A stretch of DNA of 41,414 nucleotides from Pseudomonadota bacterium. GTDB lineage: Bacteria > Pseudomonadota > Gammaproteobacteria > Burkholderiales > Sulfuricellaceae. How positions within the stretch are numbered: the first letter of the stretch is position 1; each line of letters opens with the position of its first letter. The DNA lies in NCBI GenBank assembly GCA_021801705.1, contig JAJYXP010000003.1:1-41414 (forward strand), in the 5' to 3' direction. The notes below the pieces were generated by a model. That model saw only the letters and a list, made by a program, of their open reading frames with translations. It made no database searches and was not told the origin of the DNA. The translations under genes and the position numbers were made by a program. This document shows positions 32,946 through 41,287 of the stretch, piece after piece.

Positions 32946-34699
32946 CAGGCGACCCGGCGTGCCAGGGAGACCGTAAAAATCCCCCATTCGTCGATACGCT
33001 GCTCGATTTTTTCGAAGCCTGCTTCTTCAACCAACTGATCCATTTCCGCCTGAGTACGACGGCGCATCACCCAGGCTTGCCCGCCACGGTGGCTGGTCAG
33101 GGCGCGTGCGATCAACTCCAGTTGCGGGTGCCATGGCTGGCCGGTATATAGCAGATATCCACCGGGTTCGATGGCATCCGCCATGCCGGCCAGAGAACGA
33201 CGTACCCTATCGTTGTCGGGAAACAACTCGTAAAGGCCGGAAACAATGCCCAGCGTTGGCCGGGGCCGTACTGCAGCTATCGATGCTCTATCAAAGGCGT
33301 CCCCCTTCTCGAAGCGCGCAATATCTTGCAAGCCCTTTTCTTGAATCAGCGCAGCACCGTCGCGCACATTGATATCGCTGTAATCGCGCAGCAGAATGGA
33401 TTCCGGAAGTTGTGTGCAGCCATTCAATGCTTCCAGCACGTAACGGCCATGGCCGGCCGCAATGTCCAGCAGGCGCACCGGATGGCACTCACCGCGCAAA
33501 ATGTTCATGGCTTTACGCAGCAACTCTTCAAGGTGCAGCTTGCGCTGACGGATGCCACGCCACCCGATGGATTGAAGGTACTGGTGATCGATCAGCCGCC
33601 CCAGTGGGCCAATACCTGCCGGGGTGTTGCGATAGACGTAGTCAAGCGTACTGCCGGAATCGAAACCGGTCTGGTGGCCAAGGCTCACGCCCTCGGAGAG
33701 CAAGCCGCCGATTTTCATGTTAAGCTTTGCCAGCACCCAATACAGCCCACGCGGACTTAAGGCAGGCAGCGGTTTTGAGAGAGAGACTGACTCTTCGAAA
33801 GTGGCGCCGTGGCGATCCGCCTGCCGCAAATCCACGCGCTGTGGCGCTTCTTCGAAGCGGCGCACGATGAAATCCCGCACCTTGTCCACTACCGGCTTGC
33901 GATTGGCCTCGCCCAAGGTGTCGTGAAAGAAGCCGTCGAGTACGCGCTTTTCTTTCACCGTCGTTCCCAGCCGCTCGAAAAAATCATGCTGGGGGCCGTG
34001 GTGCACTACCCAGTCTGCGCCCGAAATAAGTAGTTGGGTCGGAATAGTGATCGCTTGGGCATCGGCCACAACGCGTTCGGCAGTCTCATAGAGGGCAAGC
34101 AGGATGTTCACCGAGATGGCGCGGGCGATCAGCGGGTCGGCATCAAAAGACTTTTGGCGCACGGGGTCGTGAGTCAGGAATTTTGACTTTACGTAACTAT
34201 TAACGAAGAAGTTGCCCCGCAGGGCCTGCATCAAACGTAATCCCGTCCGTGCAAATGGGACATAGAGTTTGACCTTGAAGGCGGGCGACGCAAGCACCAG
34301 ACAGCGGATCTTCGGTGCGTAGTCGTGCGCCCAGGTGGCAATCAGCACTGCGCCGACGCTTTGTGCCAGCACCGCCATGTCAGCATGGGTAATACCATAG
34401 GTATGGTGGATATGGTCGATGAAGGTTTGCACATCACGCACCGAGGTAGCCAAGCTCGGCGAGTAACCGCGCTCGCCAGGTGAACGGCCATGGCCGCGTG
34501 CATCCCAGGCGAAGAAATCGAAATCCGGCAAATTCAGTTCATCCACCAAGTGTGCGATGCGTCCGGAATGCTCGTGCCCACGGTGAAACATCACCACGCA
34601 GCCGCGCCGTGGCGCTTTACTCGGCCAATGGTGGTAAAACAACTGGACACCATCATGGGTTGCGAAAGTACACTCACTCGCCTGACGTATTTCGGTCAT
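32945..34699 (-). CDS. ynbC: YnbC-like alpha/beta hydrolase fused to SAM methyltransferase
   Basis: 584 residues. Residues 1-285: alpha/beta hydrolase of the monoacylglycerol-lipase type, oxyanion region HRGHEHSGR, nucleophile elbow AQSVG (Ser114), probable Asp229 (SGADW) and His259 (FFHD). Residues about 310-584: class I methyltransferase with motif I LLDIAAGHGRY (410-420) and a post-motif ending GGYLLYTGQPWHPQ. The same two-domain layout and length as E. coli YnbC (585). Likely a lipid deacylase coupled with methylation of an unidentified lipid or headgroup; both substrates are unknown. Confidence 0.88.
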   Translation of the reverse strand: MTEIRQASECTFATHDGVQLFYHHWPSKAPRRGCVVMFHRGHEHSGRIAHLVDELNLPDFDFFAWDARGHGRSPGERGYSPSLATSVRDVQTFIDHIHHTYGITHADMAVLAQSVGAVLIATWAHDYAPKIRCLVLASPAFKVKLYVPFARTGLRLMQALRGNFFVNSYVKSKFLTHDPVRQKSFDADPLIARAISVNILLALYETAERVVADAQAITIPTQLLISGADWVVHHGPQHDFFERLGTTVKEKRVLDGFFHDTLGEANRKPVVDKVRDFIVRRFEEAPQRVDLRQADRHGATFEESVSLSKPLPALSPRGLYWVLAKLNMKIGGLLSEGVSLGHQTGFDSGSTLDYVYRNTPAGIGPLGRLIDHQYLQSIGWRGIRQRKLHLEELLRKAMNILRGECHPVRLLDIAAGHGRYVLEALNGCTQLPESILLRDYSDINVRDGAALIQEKGLQDIARFEKGDAFDRASIAAVRPRPTLGIVSGLYELFPDNDRVRRSLAGMADAIEPGGYLLYTGQPWHPQLELIARALTSHRGGQAWVMRRRTQAEMDQLVEEAGFEKIEQRIDEWGIFTVSLARRVA

Positions 34700-34711
34700 G
34701 GTAAAAGCCTT

Positions 34712-35329
34712 TCAGTTACTCGGAAGATGAATGGAAGCCACGCCCCCACGAATACGGTTGAAGATATTCACAACAATGGCGAGAACAATGGCCGGCATGA
34801 TCCAGAACGCCCAGTCCGGCAAGCCGGGTGTTAGCCCGACCCATAGGCCAAGCGCCCCGAATACGAAGGCCCGGTCGCTCTTTCCCATGGGTCCGTCGTA
34901 GCGGCGTTCTGCACCGATCATCGGTCCCAGCGCACCAGCCATTTCCGATACCGCCGAAAAAAAAACCACTGCCCCAACGCTAGACCAGCCAAAAGGCGTA
35001 ATAGTCACAAATGGCAGATACAAGGCAGCATCTGAAATTACGTCGGACAACTCGTTCAGATAAGCGCCAAGAGCAGACTTCTGTCCGAATTCACGCGCCA
35101 GCATACCGTCTATAGCATTGAAGGCCATGCGCAGGAACATCCACAACGGAAGCAGAAAAAATAGAGCGCGCTGCCCACCCGCAGCGCCTAGCATGGCACC
35201 CAGCGCTAGAGATATAAGCATCGCAGTCAACGTTACGCTGTTAGCGGTGATTCCCGCTCCGGCACAATAGCGGGCTACAGGCCTTAGGAGGGATTGAAAA
35301 CGGGGTTTGAGTTGGTAAATGCTGACCAT
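34712..35329 (-). CDS. ynbA: YnbA-like CDP-alcohol phosphatidyltransferase
   Basis: 205 residues with about six membrane segments. The CDP-alcohol motif is present as N71-x2-D74-G-x2-A-R79-x8-G88-x3-N92-x3-D96. The first and third metal-binding aspartates of the canonical D-x2-D-G-x2-A-R-x8-G-x3-D-x3-D pattern are Asn. I recall the same Asn residues in E. coli YnbA, so this looks like a subfamily trait and may mean altered metal use or acceptor. It should join a CDP-activated lipid to an alcohol. Preceded by 55 AT-rich nt after lplT. Confidence 0.88.
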   Translation of the reverse strand: MVSIYQLKPRFQSLLRPVARYCAGAGITANSVTLTAMLISLALGAMLGAAGGQRALFFLLPLWMFLRMAFNAIDGMLAREFGQKSALGAYLNELSDVISDAALYLPFVTITPFGWSSVGAVVFFSAVSEMAGALGPMIGAERRYDGPMGKSDRAFVFGALGLWVGLTPGLPDWAFWIMPAIVLAIVVNIFNRIRGGVASIHLPSN

Positions 35330-35384
35330 GCGTTATCCATGAGCATATTGCATATGTTTATGCGATTTGTATTTTCCCACAGCT

Positions 35385-36617
35385 TCAGCGGTTCGCCTCT
35401 TCAATCAACCGGGCAGTAGCATTCGCCTTGCTCACCCGCCACCACGCCAATAGCGCAATACCAGTCAATACCAACGCGCCAAACCCTGTCGCCGTCGCGA
35501 CCACCGAGACACCGGCCTTGTTCATCAGCACGTAAAACCCCACCATCAGCAGCATACTCAGGTTCTCGAAGAAATTCTGCACCGCAATGGCGTGCCCCGC
35601 CCCCACCGATTCGTGGCCACGTTCCTGCAACATCGCATTGAGCGGCACCACGTAAAAGCCACCGCAGGCGCCGATCAGCACCAGCATGACGACGGCAGTT
35701 GGCATGGAAGTGACCTGGGCAAACACCATGATCAGCAAACCGATGGCAATGCCGGCGGGCAGCGCGCGGTTGACGCTGTTGAGCGTAACCAGCCTGGCTG
35801 CCGCCGCCGCGCCAAAGGCGATGCCGATGGCGACGACGCCGCTCAGGTTGGCCGGGACATGGTTGTTTTCGATCAGCAAGGCCACCGGCACCCATGCCAC
35901 CAGCAGGAAACGCAGGGTGCTGCCGCTCCCCCAGAAGACGCTGGTGCCAAACAGGGAGAAGCGTGCATCGCGGTTGCGCAGCAATATGCGCATAGCAATA
36001 CCGAAATCCTTCACCAGAGCAACTGGGGAGAGTCGTTGCACCGGATGAGCGGCGGGCAGGCGCGGAATCAGCAGGTTGGAAAGCGCAGCCAATAGGTAGC
36101 AGGCGACGATTGCTGTCAGCGCTCCTTGCACCGACCAATCCGCAAGCAAGCCGCCCATTACCGCGCCCAGCAGGATGGCAACGATGGTCGAGCCTTCCAT
36201 CAGGCTATTGGCTTTGACCAGCTTGTCCGGCCCCACCAGCTCGCTGAGGATGCCGTACTTCGCCGGCGAATAGGCCGCTGCGCCCACGCCGACGAGGTTG
36301 TAGGCCAACAGCGGGTGCACGCCAGACAGCATGGCAGTGGCACCCAGCAGCTTCATGCCATTGGCGAACAGCATGGCGCGACCTTTGGGGATGGCGTCCG
36401 CGAACGGTCCGACAAAAGGTGCCAGCAGGATGAAGGCGACGACAAAAGCCTCCTGCAACAGAGGCATTTGCCATTCCGGTGCATGCTGCGACTTCAGCAG
36501 CGCAATGGCGGCAAACAGCAGCGCGTTATCCGCCAGCGCGGAAAGAAATTGTGCCGCCAGCACCGAGACCATACCGTGCGAGAACAAGTTGCCGTTCTGG
36601 ATGTTGGGGGAGCTCAT
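35385..36617 (-). CDS. lplT: lysophospholipid transporter LplT (MFS)
   Basis: 410 residues, 12 membrane segments. It begins near FLSALADNALLFAAIALLK and contains AAYSPAKYGILSELV, both typical of LplT. LplT flips lysophosphatidylethanolamine and related lysolipids inward across the inner membrane for re-acylation by Aas; aas-lplT are adjacent in enterobacteria. Here one amidohydrolase gene lies between them, overlapping lplT by 4 nt. The ATG at 36617 is chosen; the upstream frame is a shadow. A broken relative of its 3' end lies at 26128-26180. Confidence 0.9.
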   Translation of the reverse strand: MSSPNIQNGNLFSHGMVSVLAAQFLSALADNALLFAAIALLKSQHAPEWQMPLLQEAFVVAFILLAPFVGPFADAIPKGRAMLFANGMKLLGATAMLSGVHPLLAYNLVGVGAAAYSPAKYGILSELVGPDKLVKANSLMEGSTIVAILLGAVMGGLLADWSVQGALTAIVACYLLAALSNLLIPRLPAAHPVQRLSPVALVKDFGIAMRILLRNRDARFSLFGTSVFWGSGSTLRFLLVAWVPVALLIENNHVPANLSGVVAIGIAFGAAAAARLVTLNSVNRALPAGIAIGLLIMVFAQVTSMPTAVVMLVLIGACGGFYVVPLNAMLQERGHESVGAGHAIAVQNFFENLSMLLMVGFYVLMNKAGVSVVATATGFGALVLTGIALLAWWRVSKANATARLIEEANR

Positions 36618-37849
36618 GCTGATTTCTTTTCGAAAAAGCGGCGTGTCTCGAATACGCTGGACGGGAATTGATGTTGGCCAAAACGCAGCAAACGTTTCAG
36701 TCCAAAATCGAACAACAGCGGATTGTGCGCCCTGATCTCCTGCAACAGCGGCACTGCGGCTGGGTCGAGCAATTCCATGTTCGCCATGTCGGTAGCCGAG
36801 AACAAGGGCATGACGCCGGGCAAGGGATAATCGGAACCATTGAGCAGGCGCGGATGCCAGTCGGCGCGTTGCAGCACGGCCTTGAGCGCCCACGCCCGGT
36901 TGAACTGGGTTAGCGCGGATATATCGGCATGGAGCTTGCCGGTGTAACGCGGCTCGTCCATCAGGCGGGAAAAAAGCTCGTAGCTCTTCACGCGCGGGCC
37001 GTTCGCGCCTTGGTCAATGTCCTGGTCGTCGCCGTCCGAGGCGCAGTGGGCGACGACCACCCGCACACCGTGATCCATCGCCCGCCGCAGACGCAAGGGA
37101 TTGCCGAAATCCTGGTTGCCGCCCTGCACCGCGAGTTCGCGTCCGGCATGGCTGATGATGGGCATATCCACCGCTGCCAGTGCTTCGTAGAAACGGTCGC
37201 AGCGCGGCGAGAGCGGGTCTATGCCCATCGCCGACGGCAGCCATTTGACGGCACGCGCGCCATCGCGCATGGCCGCCTGCAAGGCGTCCACGCAGTCGGC
37301 GCGATAGGGGTGTATGGAAGCCACCCACTCGAAGGCGTCAGGATGATTATGCGCCACCTCTGCCACGTAACGGTCGGGGATGTGGAAAATGGAGCGGTTG
37401 CGGTCAGGCTGACCGTTTTCGTTATGGAACCAGTCGAAGGCTAACAGCATCGCCTTGAAGCCTGGCCTCATGCCCTCCACGAGGTTGAGCATACGGGCAA
37501 CATAGCTCTGGTCGAGTTGGCACGGCGCCTCATGCACGCAGCCCGCGTTCATGTAGAACAATTTCTGCAATCGCAGCAGGGGATGCCACAGGCTGTCCAT
37601 GGCCGGGCTGAACCATGCCCCATTATTGGAGTCGCCCCCACCCACCAAGTGCACATGGCAATCCCACACTTGCGCCGGGTCCAGTCCCGCCCATACCGAC
37701 TGCATCAGTGGGTGGTGCGCAACGGTCTCTGGCAGGCTGGCCAAGCAGGGATTGGTCAAGCCCTGTTCCGGCCAGTATTTCCAGCCGCCCACGCCGCCGC
37801 CGGCTAGGCCGAATACACCCAGGGATCGCAGAAATTGGCGACGGTTCAT
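36614..37849 (-). CDS. Tat-exported amidohydrolase (metal-dependent hydrolase)
   Basis: 411 residues. A Tat-type signal (NRRQFLRSLGVFGLAGGG; RRQFL motif) is followed by an amidohydrolase-2 TIM barrel with metal ligands DCHVHL (H65, H67), VKWLP (K202), SHAG (H234), VAHCAS (H268) and NGSDYP (D340). Such enzymes hydrolyse or decarboxylate small cyclic or amide substrates. It overlaps both aas and lplT by 4 nt, so it is produced with them; a periplasmic role on a lipid-derived product is a reasonable guess only. Confidence 0.85.
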   Translation of the reverse strand: MNRRQFLRSLGVFGLAGGGVGGWKYWPEQGLTNPCLASLPETVAHHPLMQSVWAGLDPAQVWDCHVHLVGGGDSNNGAWFSPAMDSLWHPLLRLQKLFYMNAGCVHEAPCQLDQSYVARMLNLVEGMRPGFKAMLLAFDWFHNENGQPDRNRSIFHIPDRYVAEVAHNHPDAFEWVASIHPYRADCVDALQAAMRDGARAVKWLPSAMGIDPLSPRCDRFYEALAAVDMPIISHAGRELAVQGGNQDFGNPLRLRRAMDHGVRVVVAHCASDGDDQDIDQGANGPRVKSYELFSRLMDEPRYTGKLHADISALTQFNRAWALKAVLQRADWHPRLLNGSDYPLPGVMPLFSATDMANMELLDPAAVPLLQEIRAHNPLLFDFGLKRLLRFGQHQFPSSVFETRRFFEKKSA

Positions 37850-39969
37850 TTGGCGGCTTCCGCCATCTGTTTCAACGTGACGTAATCGGTCTTGCCGGTA
37901 CCCAGCAACGGCAGTTCGGCCACCGGCACGATCTTGCGGGCTACGGCCAGTTCAGGGCTGCCAACTTCCCGTGCGGCGGTTAGTAGTGCTTCGCGGCTAA
38001 GAGTGCCGTCGGTGGTGAACAGCAGGATGTTTTCGCCGCGCTGCGGGTCGGTTTGCGTGGTGGCAGCGTGCTGACAGGTAGGCGATGCGAGGTTGGCGAT
38101 CTGTTCCACCACTTCCAGCGACACCATTTCACCGGCAATCTTGGCGAAGCGTTTGACGCGGCCCAGGATGCGCACGAAACCATCGGCATCGATCTCGACC
38201 ACGTCGCCGGTGCTGTACCAGCCATCCAGTGGCGGCTTTAGCACAGCGGGGTTATCAAATAGGTAATAGCCCTGCATCACGTTGGGGCCACGCACACTCA
38301 GCAGGCCTCCCTGAGCGATGCCGGGCACGGTTTCCAGCTTGAATTCCAGGCCGGGCAGCAGCGGCCCGACGGTGCCGGCGAGACAGGCCATGGGCGTATT
38401 CACGGATAGCACCGGCGCACATTCGGTGGCGCCATAGCCTTCCAGGATGCGGATGCCGAATTTCTCCATCCAGGTCTTGCGTACTTCTTCGTTGAGTTTT
38501 TCCGCGCCGGCCACAACGTAGCGCAGCTTGTAGAAGTCGTAAGGGTGAGCGAACCGGGCATAGTTGCCGAGAAATGTGCTGGTACCGAACAGAACGGTAC
38601 AGCCACGGTCGTAAATAATCTCGGGGATAATGCGATAGTGTAAAGGGGATGGGTAAAGGAACATTTTTGAGCCCGTCACCAACGGCATGATGCCGCCACA
38701 GGTGAAACCAAAGGCGTGAAACAGTGGCAGCGTGACCATGAATTTGTCGGAAGGCGAGAAATCGACTACCGCTCTAATCTGCGCGATATTGGCCAAGATT
38801 CCGCGGTGCGAATGCACTACGCCTTTTGGTTTGCCTTCTGAGCCCGAGGTGAACAGAACCACGGCAGGGTCATCCGCACGGCCATGCTGCACGGCCAGAG
38901 CGGGCATCCAGCGTGCAAAGCCCATCAGCCAGAGCTTGTCCCATAGACCGAACTGCGCGCGCAGGTCTTCCAGATAGACCACCCGAACATTTTGCAGATT
39001 GGCCAGGGTGCTCTCCAGCTTTGCGGCCTCAATGAACTTGCGCGATGTGAGGATGGTGCGCAGGCCGGCTGCGATGCAGGCATTCTGTATCCCTGCGGTG
39101 CCTGCCGTGTAGTTAAGCATGGCGGGTACACGACGCGTGGCGCTCATGCCAAATATCAGGCAGATAGTATTGGTGACGTTGGGCATCAGCACACCAACAT
39201 TTTCTCTTGGTGCACTAATTTTGCTGGCCAGCCGCCCCAGCGCCAGGCTTTTTTTCAGCAACTGGCCGTAGCTTTCTTCCACTTGCTGCATGTCTTCCAG
39301 TAGACGCGTACCACGTCCATGAATCTTGATGGCGTCAAGGAAGGCGCTGAACATCGTTTGTACCGGCTGCGACGCGAACAGCATTTCCTGCATCACTCGG
39401 CGCATCGCCTCACCCGCCATGCGGCGGCGCAGTTTAGCGCTGGGCTCGTCCGGCATGGGGATGGACGTGGTGGGTAGGAAAGAGAGGGTGATCTTGGGGA
39501 AAATACTGCGCGGATGGTTGCCGGACAAGCGGCTAAAGTAGGAGCGCGCTGCGCCGTCCAGCCGCACTGGAAGGATGGTAGCACCGGTCTTGGCGGCGAC
39601 GAACCCCGGGCCATCGTATACCTTCATAAGGCTGCCGGTCAAGGTAATGCGTCCTTCCGGGAAGATCACCACCGGCTCACCTGCCTCCAACAACTTGATG
39701 ACTTTTTTCATCGCCAGCGGGCTGGTTGGATCCACTGCCAGATGCGGCACGCGGGAAAGCAGGAAACGGAAAATGGGATTGTCGAGTACTGTGGTATGCA
39801 CCAAAAATGTCGCCCGAAACGGCAGGAACAGACCTATTAGTAGGCCGTCCAGAAACGACTCGTGGTTGGCAATGACTAGCAGTTTGCCGGTTTCAGGCAG
39901 GTTGATGTTGCCGTGAATCTCAACCCGGAATAGCATTCTGCAAAGCAGGCGTAGCAGCGTTTTCAACAT
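37846..39969 (-). CDS. aas: bifunctional acyltransferase / acyl-ACP synthetase Aas
   Basis: 707 residues; E. coli Aas is 719. N-terminal acyltransferase with NHESFLDG (H36-x4-D41) and FPEGRI (103-108). C-terminal adenylate-forming domain from about 225 with FTSGSEGKPKG (373-383), YGATECAP, YSTGDVVEIDADGF, and GTGKTDY with the catalytic Lys693. It activates fatty acids onto ACP and re-acylates lysophosphatidylethanolamine at the inner membrane. First enzyme gene after the ArsR-type regulator (20 nt gap). Confidence 0.93.
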   Translation of the reverse strand: MLKTLLRLLCRMLFRVEIHGNINLPETGKLLVIANHESFLDGLLIGLFLPFRATFLVHTTVLDNPIFRFLLSRVPHLAVDPTSPLAMKKVIKLLEAGEPVVIFPEGRITLTGSLMKVYDGPGFVAAKTGATILPVRLDGAARSYFSRLSGNHPRSIFPKITLSFLPTTSIPMPDEPSAKLRRRMAGEAMRRVMQEMLFASQPVQTMFSAFLDAIKIHGRGTRLLEDMQQVEESYGQLLKKSLALGRLASKISAPRENVGVLMPNVTNTICLIFGMSATRRVPAMLNYTAGTAGIQNACIAAGLRTILTSRKFIEAAKLESTLANLQNVRVVYLEDLRAQFGLWDKLWLMGFARWMPALAVQHGRADDPAVVLFTSGSEGKPKGVVHSHRGILANIAQIRAVVDFSPSDKFMVTLPLFHAFGFTCGGIMPLVTGSKMFLYPSPLHYRIIPEIIYDRGCTVLFGTSTFLGNYARFAHPYDFYKLRYVVAGAEKLNEEVRKTWMEKFGIRILEGYGATECAPVLSVNTPMACLAGTVGPLLPGLEFKLETVPGIAQGGLLSVRGPNVMQGYYLFDNPAVLKPPLDGWYSTGDVVEIDADGFVRILGRVKRFAKIAGEMVSLEVVEQIANLASPTCQHAATTQTDPQRGENILLFTTDGTLSREALLTAAREVGSPELAVARKIVPVAELPLLGTGKTDYVTLKQMAEAAK

Positions 39970-39989
39970 GGCCCCCTTTTTGTTGCTCT

Positions 39990-40301
39990 TTAAGTGTTAT
40001 TCCTGACGTAATCCAGCACGCGCTGCAAAGTTTCGGCGATGTTTTCCTTATCGATCCAGAAATACACTTCCTTGCCGATTTTTTTGCTTTGCAGAACCCC
40101 AGCTTGACGCAGTATCTTGAGATGATACGACACTGCCGTGCGGCTCAATGTGGAGGCTGCAACGATTTGCGTGACGTTGAGCCGCTCTCCGGGCTCGAAC
40201 GTCAGCAGGATACGTTGACGCTGTTCGTCCCCCAAGGCGACGAACATGCCTGAAACATCGCGCCACTCGTCTGGTAGTGTATGAATGAGATCGGTTAACA
40301 T
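39990..40301 (-). CDS. ArsR-family winged-helix regulator of the lipid cluster
   Basis: 103 residues from the ATG at 40301: DEQRQRILLTFEPGERLNVTQIV, the recognition helix STLSRTAVSYHLKILRQAG, and the wing KKIGKEVYFWID. No CxC metal motif of ArsR/SmtB type in helix alpha-3 is present and there are no cysteines at all, so metal sensing by thiols is unlikely. It leads the aas-lplT-ynb run and is the obvious candidate regulator. The N-terminal extension of the open frame is not supported. Confidence 0.85.
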   Translation of the reverse strand: MLTDLIHTLPDEWRDVSGMFVALGDEQRQRILLTFEPGERLNVTQIVAASTLSRTAVSYHLKILRQAGVLQSKKIGKEVYFWIDKENIAETLQRVLDYVRNNT

Positions 40302-40529
40302 AGCTACAGGTTTACACTTATGATTATGTATGTCAACAACTGTTTTTATACTCAGTACTGCTGACGAGCTGTGCGGTGGGTGTATGCCGCAGAGAGGCAC
40401 TTCTAGCGCCTTACGTTTGAGGTAGCTTCCAAATGGAATCTGCGGCGGTTTAAGGGAGATACGAGGTGCATGAAGGATTTGGCCGGCTAGCGACAGCCCA
40501 TCCAGGCAGCCGCTTGTTGGCTTAATCGT
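40302..40529. other. gap between the integrase remnant and the regulator
   Basis: Holds the candidate regulator promoter (40309-40336). The rest shows no open frame, tRNA or att-like direct repeat that I can support. Confidence 0.4.
40309..40336 (-). promoter_or_regulatory. candidate promoter/operator of the ArsR-type gene
   Basis: Minus strand TTGACA (40336-40331), 16 nt, TAAACC (40314-40309). TTGACA and TGTAAA form an imperfect inverted repeat that could be an ArsR-type operator overlapping the promoter. The predicted start is very close to the ATG at 40301. No strong ribosome site is seen. Confidence 0.35.
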
Positions 40530-41154
40530 CTATACCTCGGTCTGTTCGGCAATCTCCAAGGCATCATCAACATCGATGCCAAGATACCGTACGGTGCTCT
40601 CCGGTTTGGTATGCCCGAGCAGCAGTTGAACAGCCCGCAGGTTCTTGTGTCGGTAGATTAATGTAGCTTTTGTCCTGCGCATCGTGTGAGTCCCATACGC
40701 CGATGGGTCCAAGCCGATCGAAGCAACCCACTGATCGACAATCCTTGCGTATTGCCGTGTCGTGATGTGTGGCGAGGTGTGTACGCGACTCAAAAACAGA
40801 AACTGCTCTGGTTTAAGCTGAGCCTTGGCTATCCATGCGGCAAGTGCGTCACGCGTCTGTTCCGTTATTTCGAATTGGACTGGTCTTTGGGTCTTAACGT
40901 TGCATGATGACTGCCCGTGACGCAATCTGCGCACCGTGTACGACATCCTGCACCCGGAGGGAAACGAGGCCACACCCGCGTAACTTGCTGTCGATGGCGA
41001 GGTTAAATAGTGCCAACTCGCGTGTTTGCTTGGCCAGTTGCAGGTGAATACGGATTGCCCAGATTTCCTTCTGCTTTAGCGGTGGTTTCTGGCCGGTAAG
41101 TTTGCCTTTATTCCAGGGAGCTTGTGCATGTTTGGTATTTGAATTGACATCCAT
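40530..41154 (-). pseudogene. tyrosine recombinase/integrase with one frameshift
   Basis: The part from 41154 reads MDVNSNTKHAQAPWNKGK ... SKLRGCGLVSLRVQDV (catalytic Arg I) and ends at VIMQR-stop near 40894. One frame over, KTQRPVQFEI continues to HTMRRTKATLIY (H-x-x-R), LLGHTKPESTVRYLG (His and Tyr). Removing one T from CGTTAAG near 40899-40905 restores IMQRKTQRPVQ and a single protein of about 207 residues, the usual length of this short integrase family. AAGGAG precedes the ATG. Real frameshift or sequencing error cannot be told apart here. Confidence 0.8.
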
Positions 41155-41219
41155 GATGAACTCCTTCGAATTGTGAAAGGAGCTTCATTTATAGGAGTTT
41201 CAGTGGCCGCTGTCTGCTG

Positions 41220-41287
41220 TATTCTGTTGAAAAACTCTAATTTTCCAAAGTCCCGAATTTCTGCCTAGAACTAATCTGCTTGGAAAT
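41220..41287. mobile_element. second, inverted copy of the IS end
   Basis: 41220-41268 is identical to the reverse complement of 24190-24238 (49 bp, including the 19-bp terminal repeat). 41271-41287 matches the reverse complement of 24129-24145. The 44-nt hairpin present in the other copy is missing. Similarity stops abruptly at 41288. Confidence 0.75.

Noticed and set aside
39990-40301. arsenic or metal sensor role for the ArsR-family protein
   Set aside because: There are no cysteines in the protein and no arsenic or metal transport genes nearby, so only the fold is claimed.
40302-40529. tRNA or att site next to the integrase
   Set aside because: No cloverleaf or TTCGA-type T-loop and no matching direct repeat at the other boundary were found by eye.
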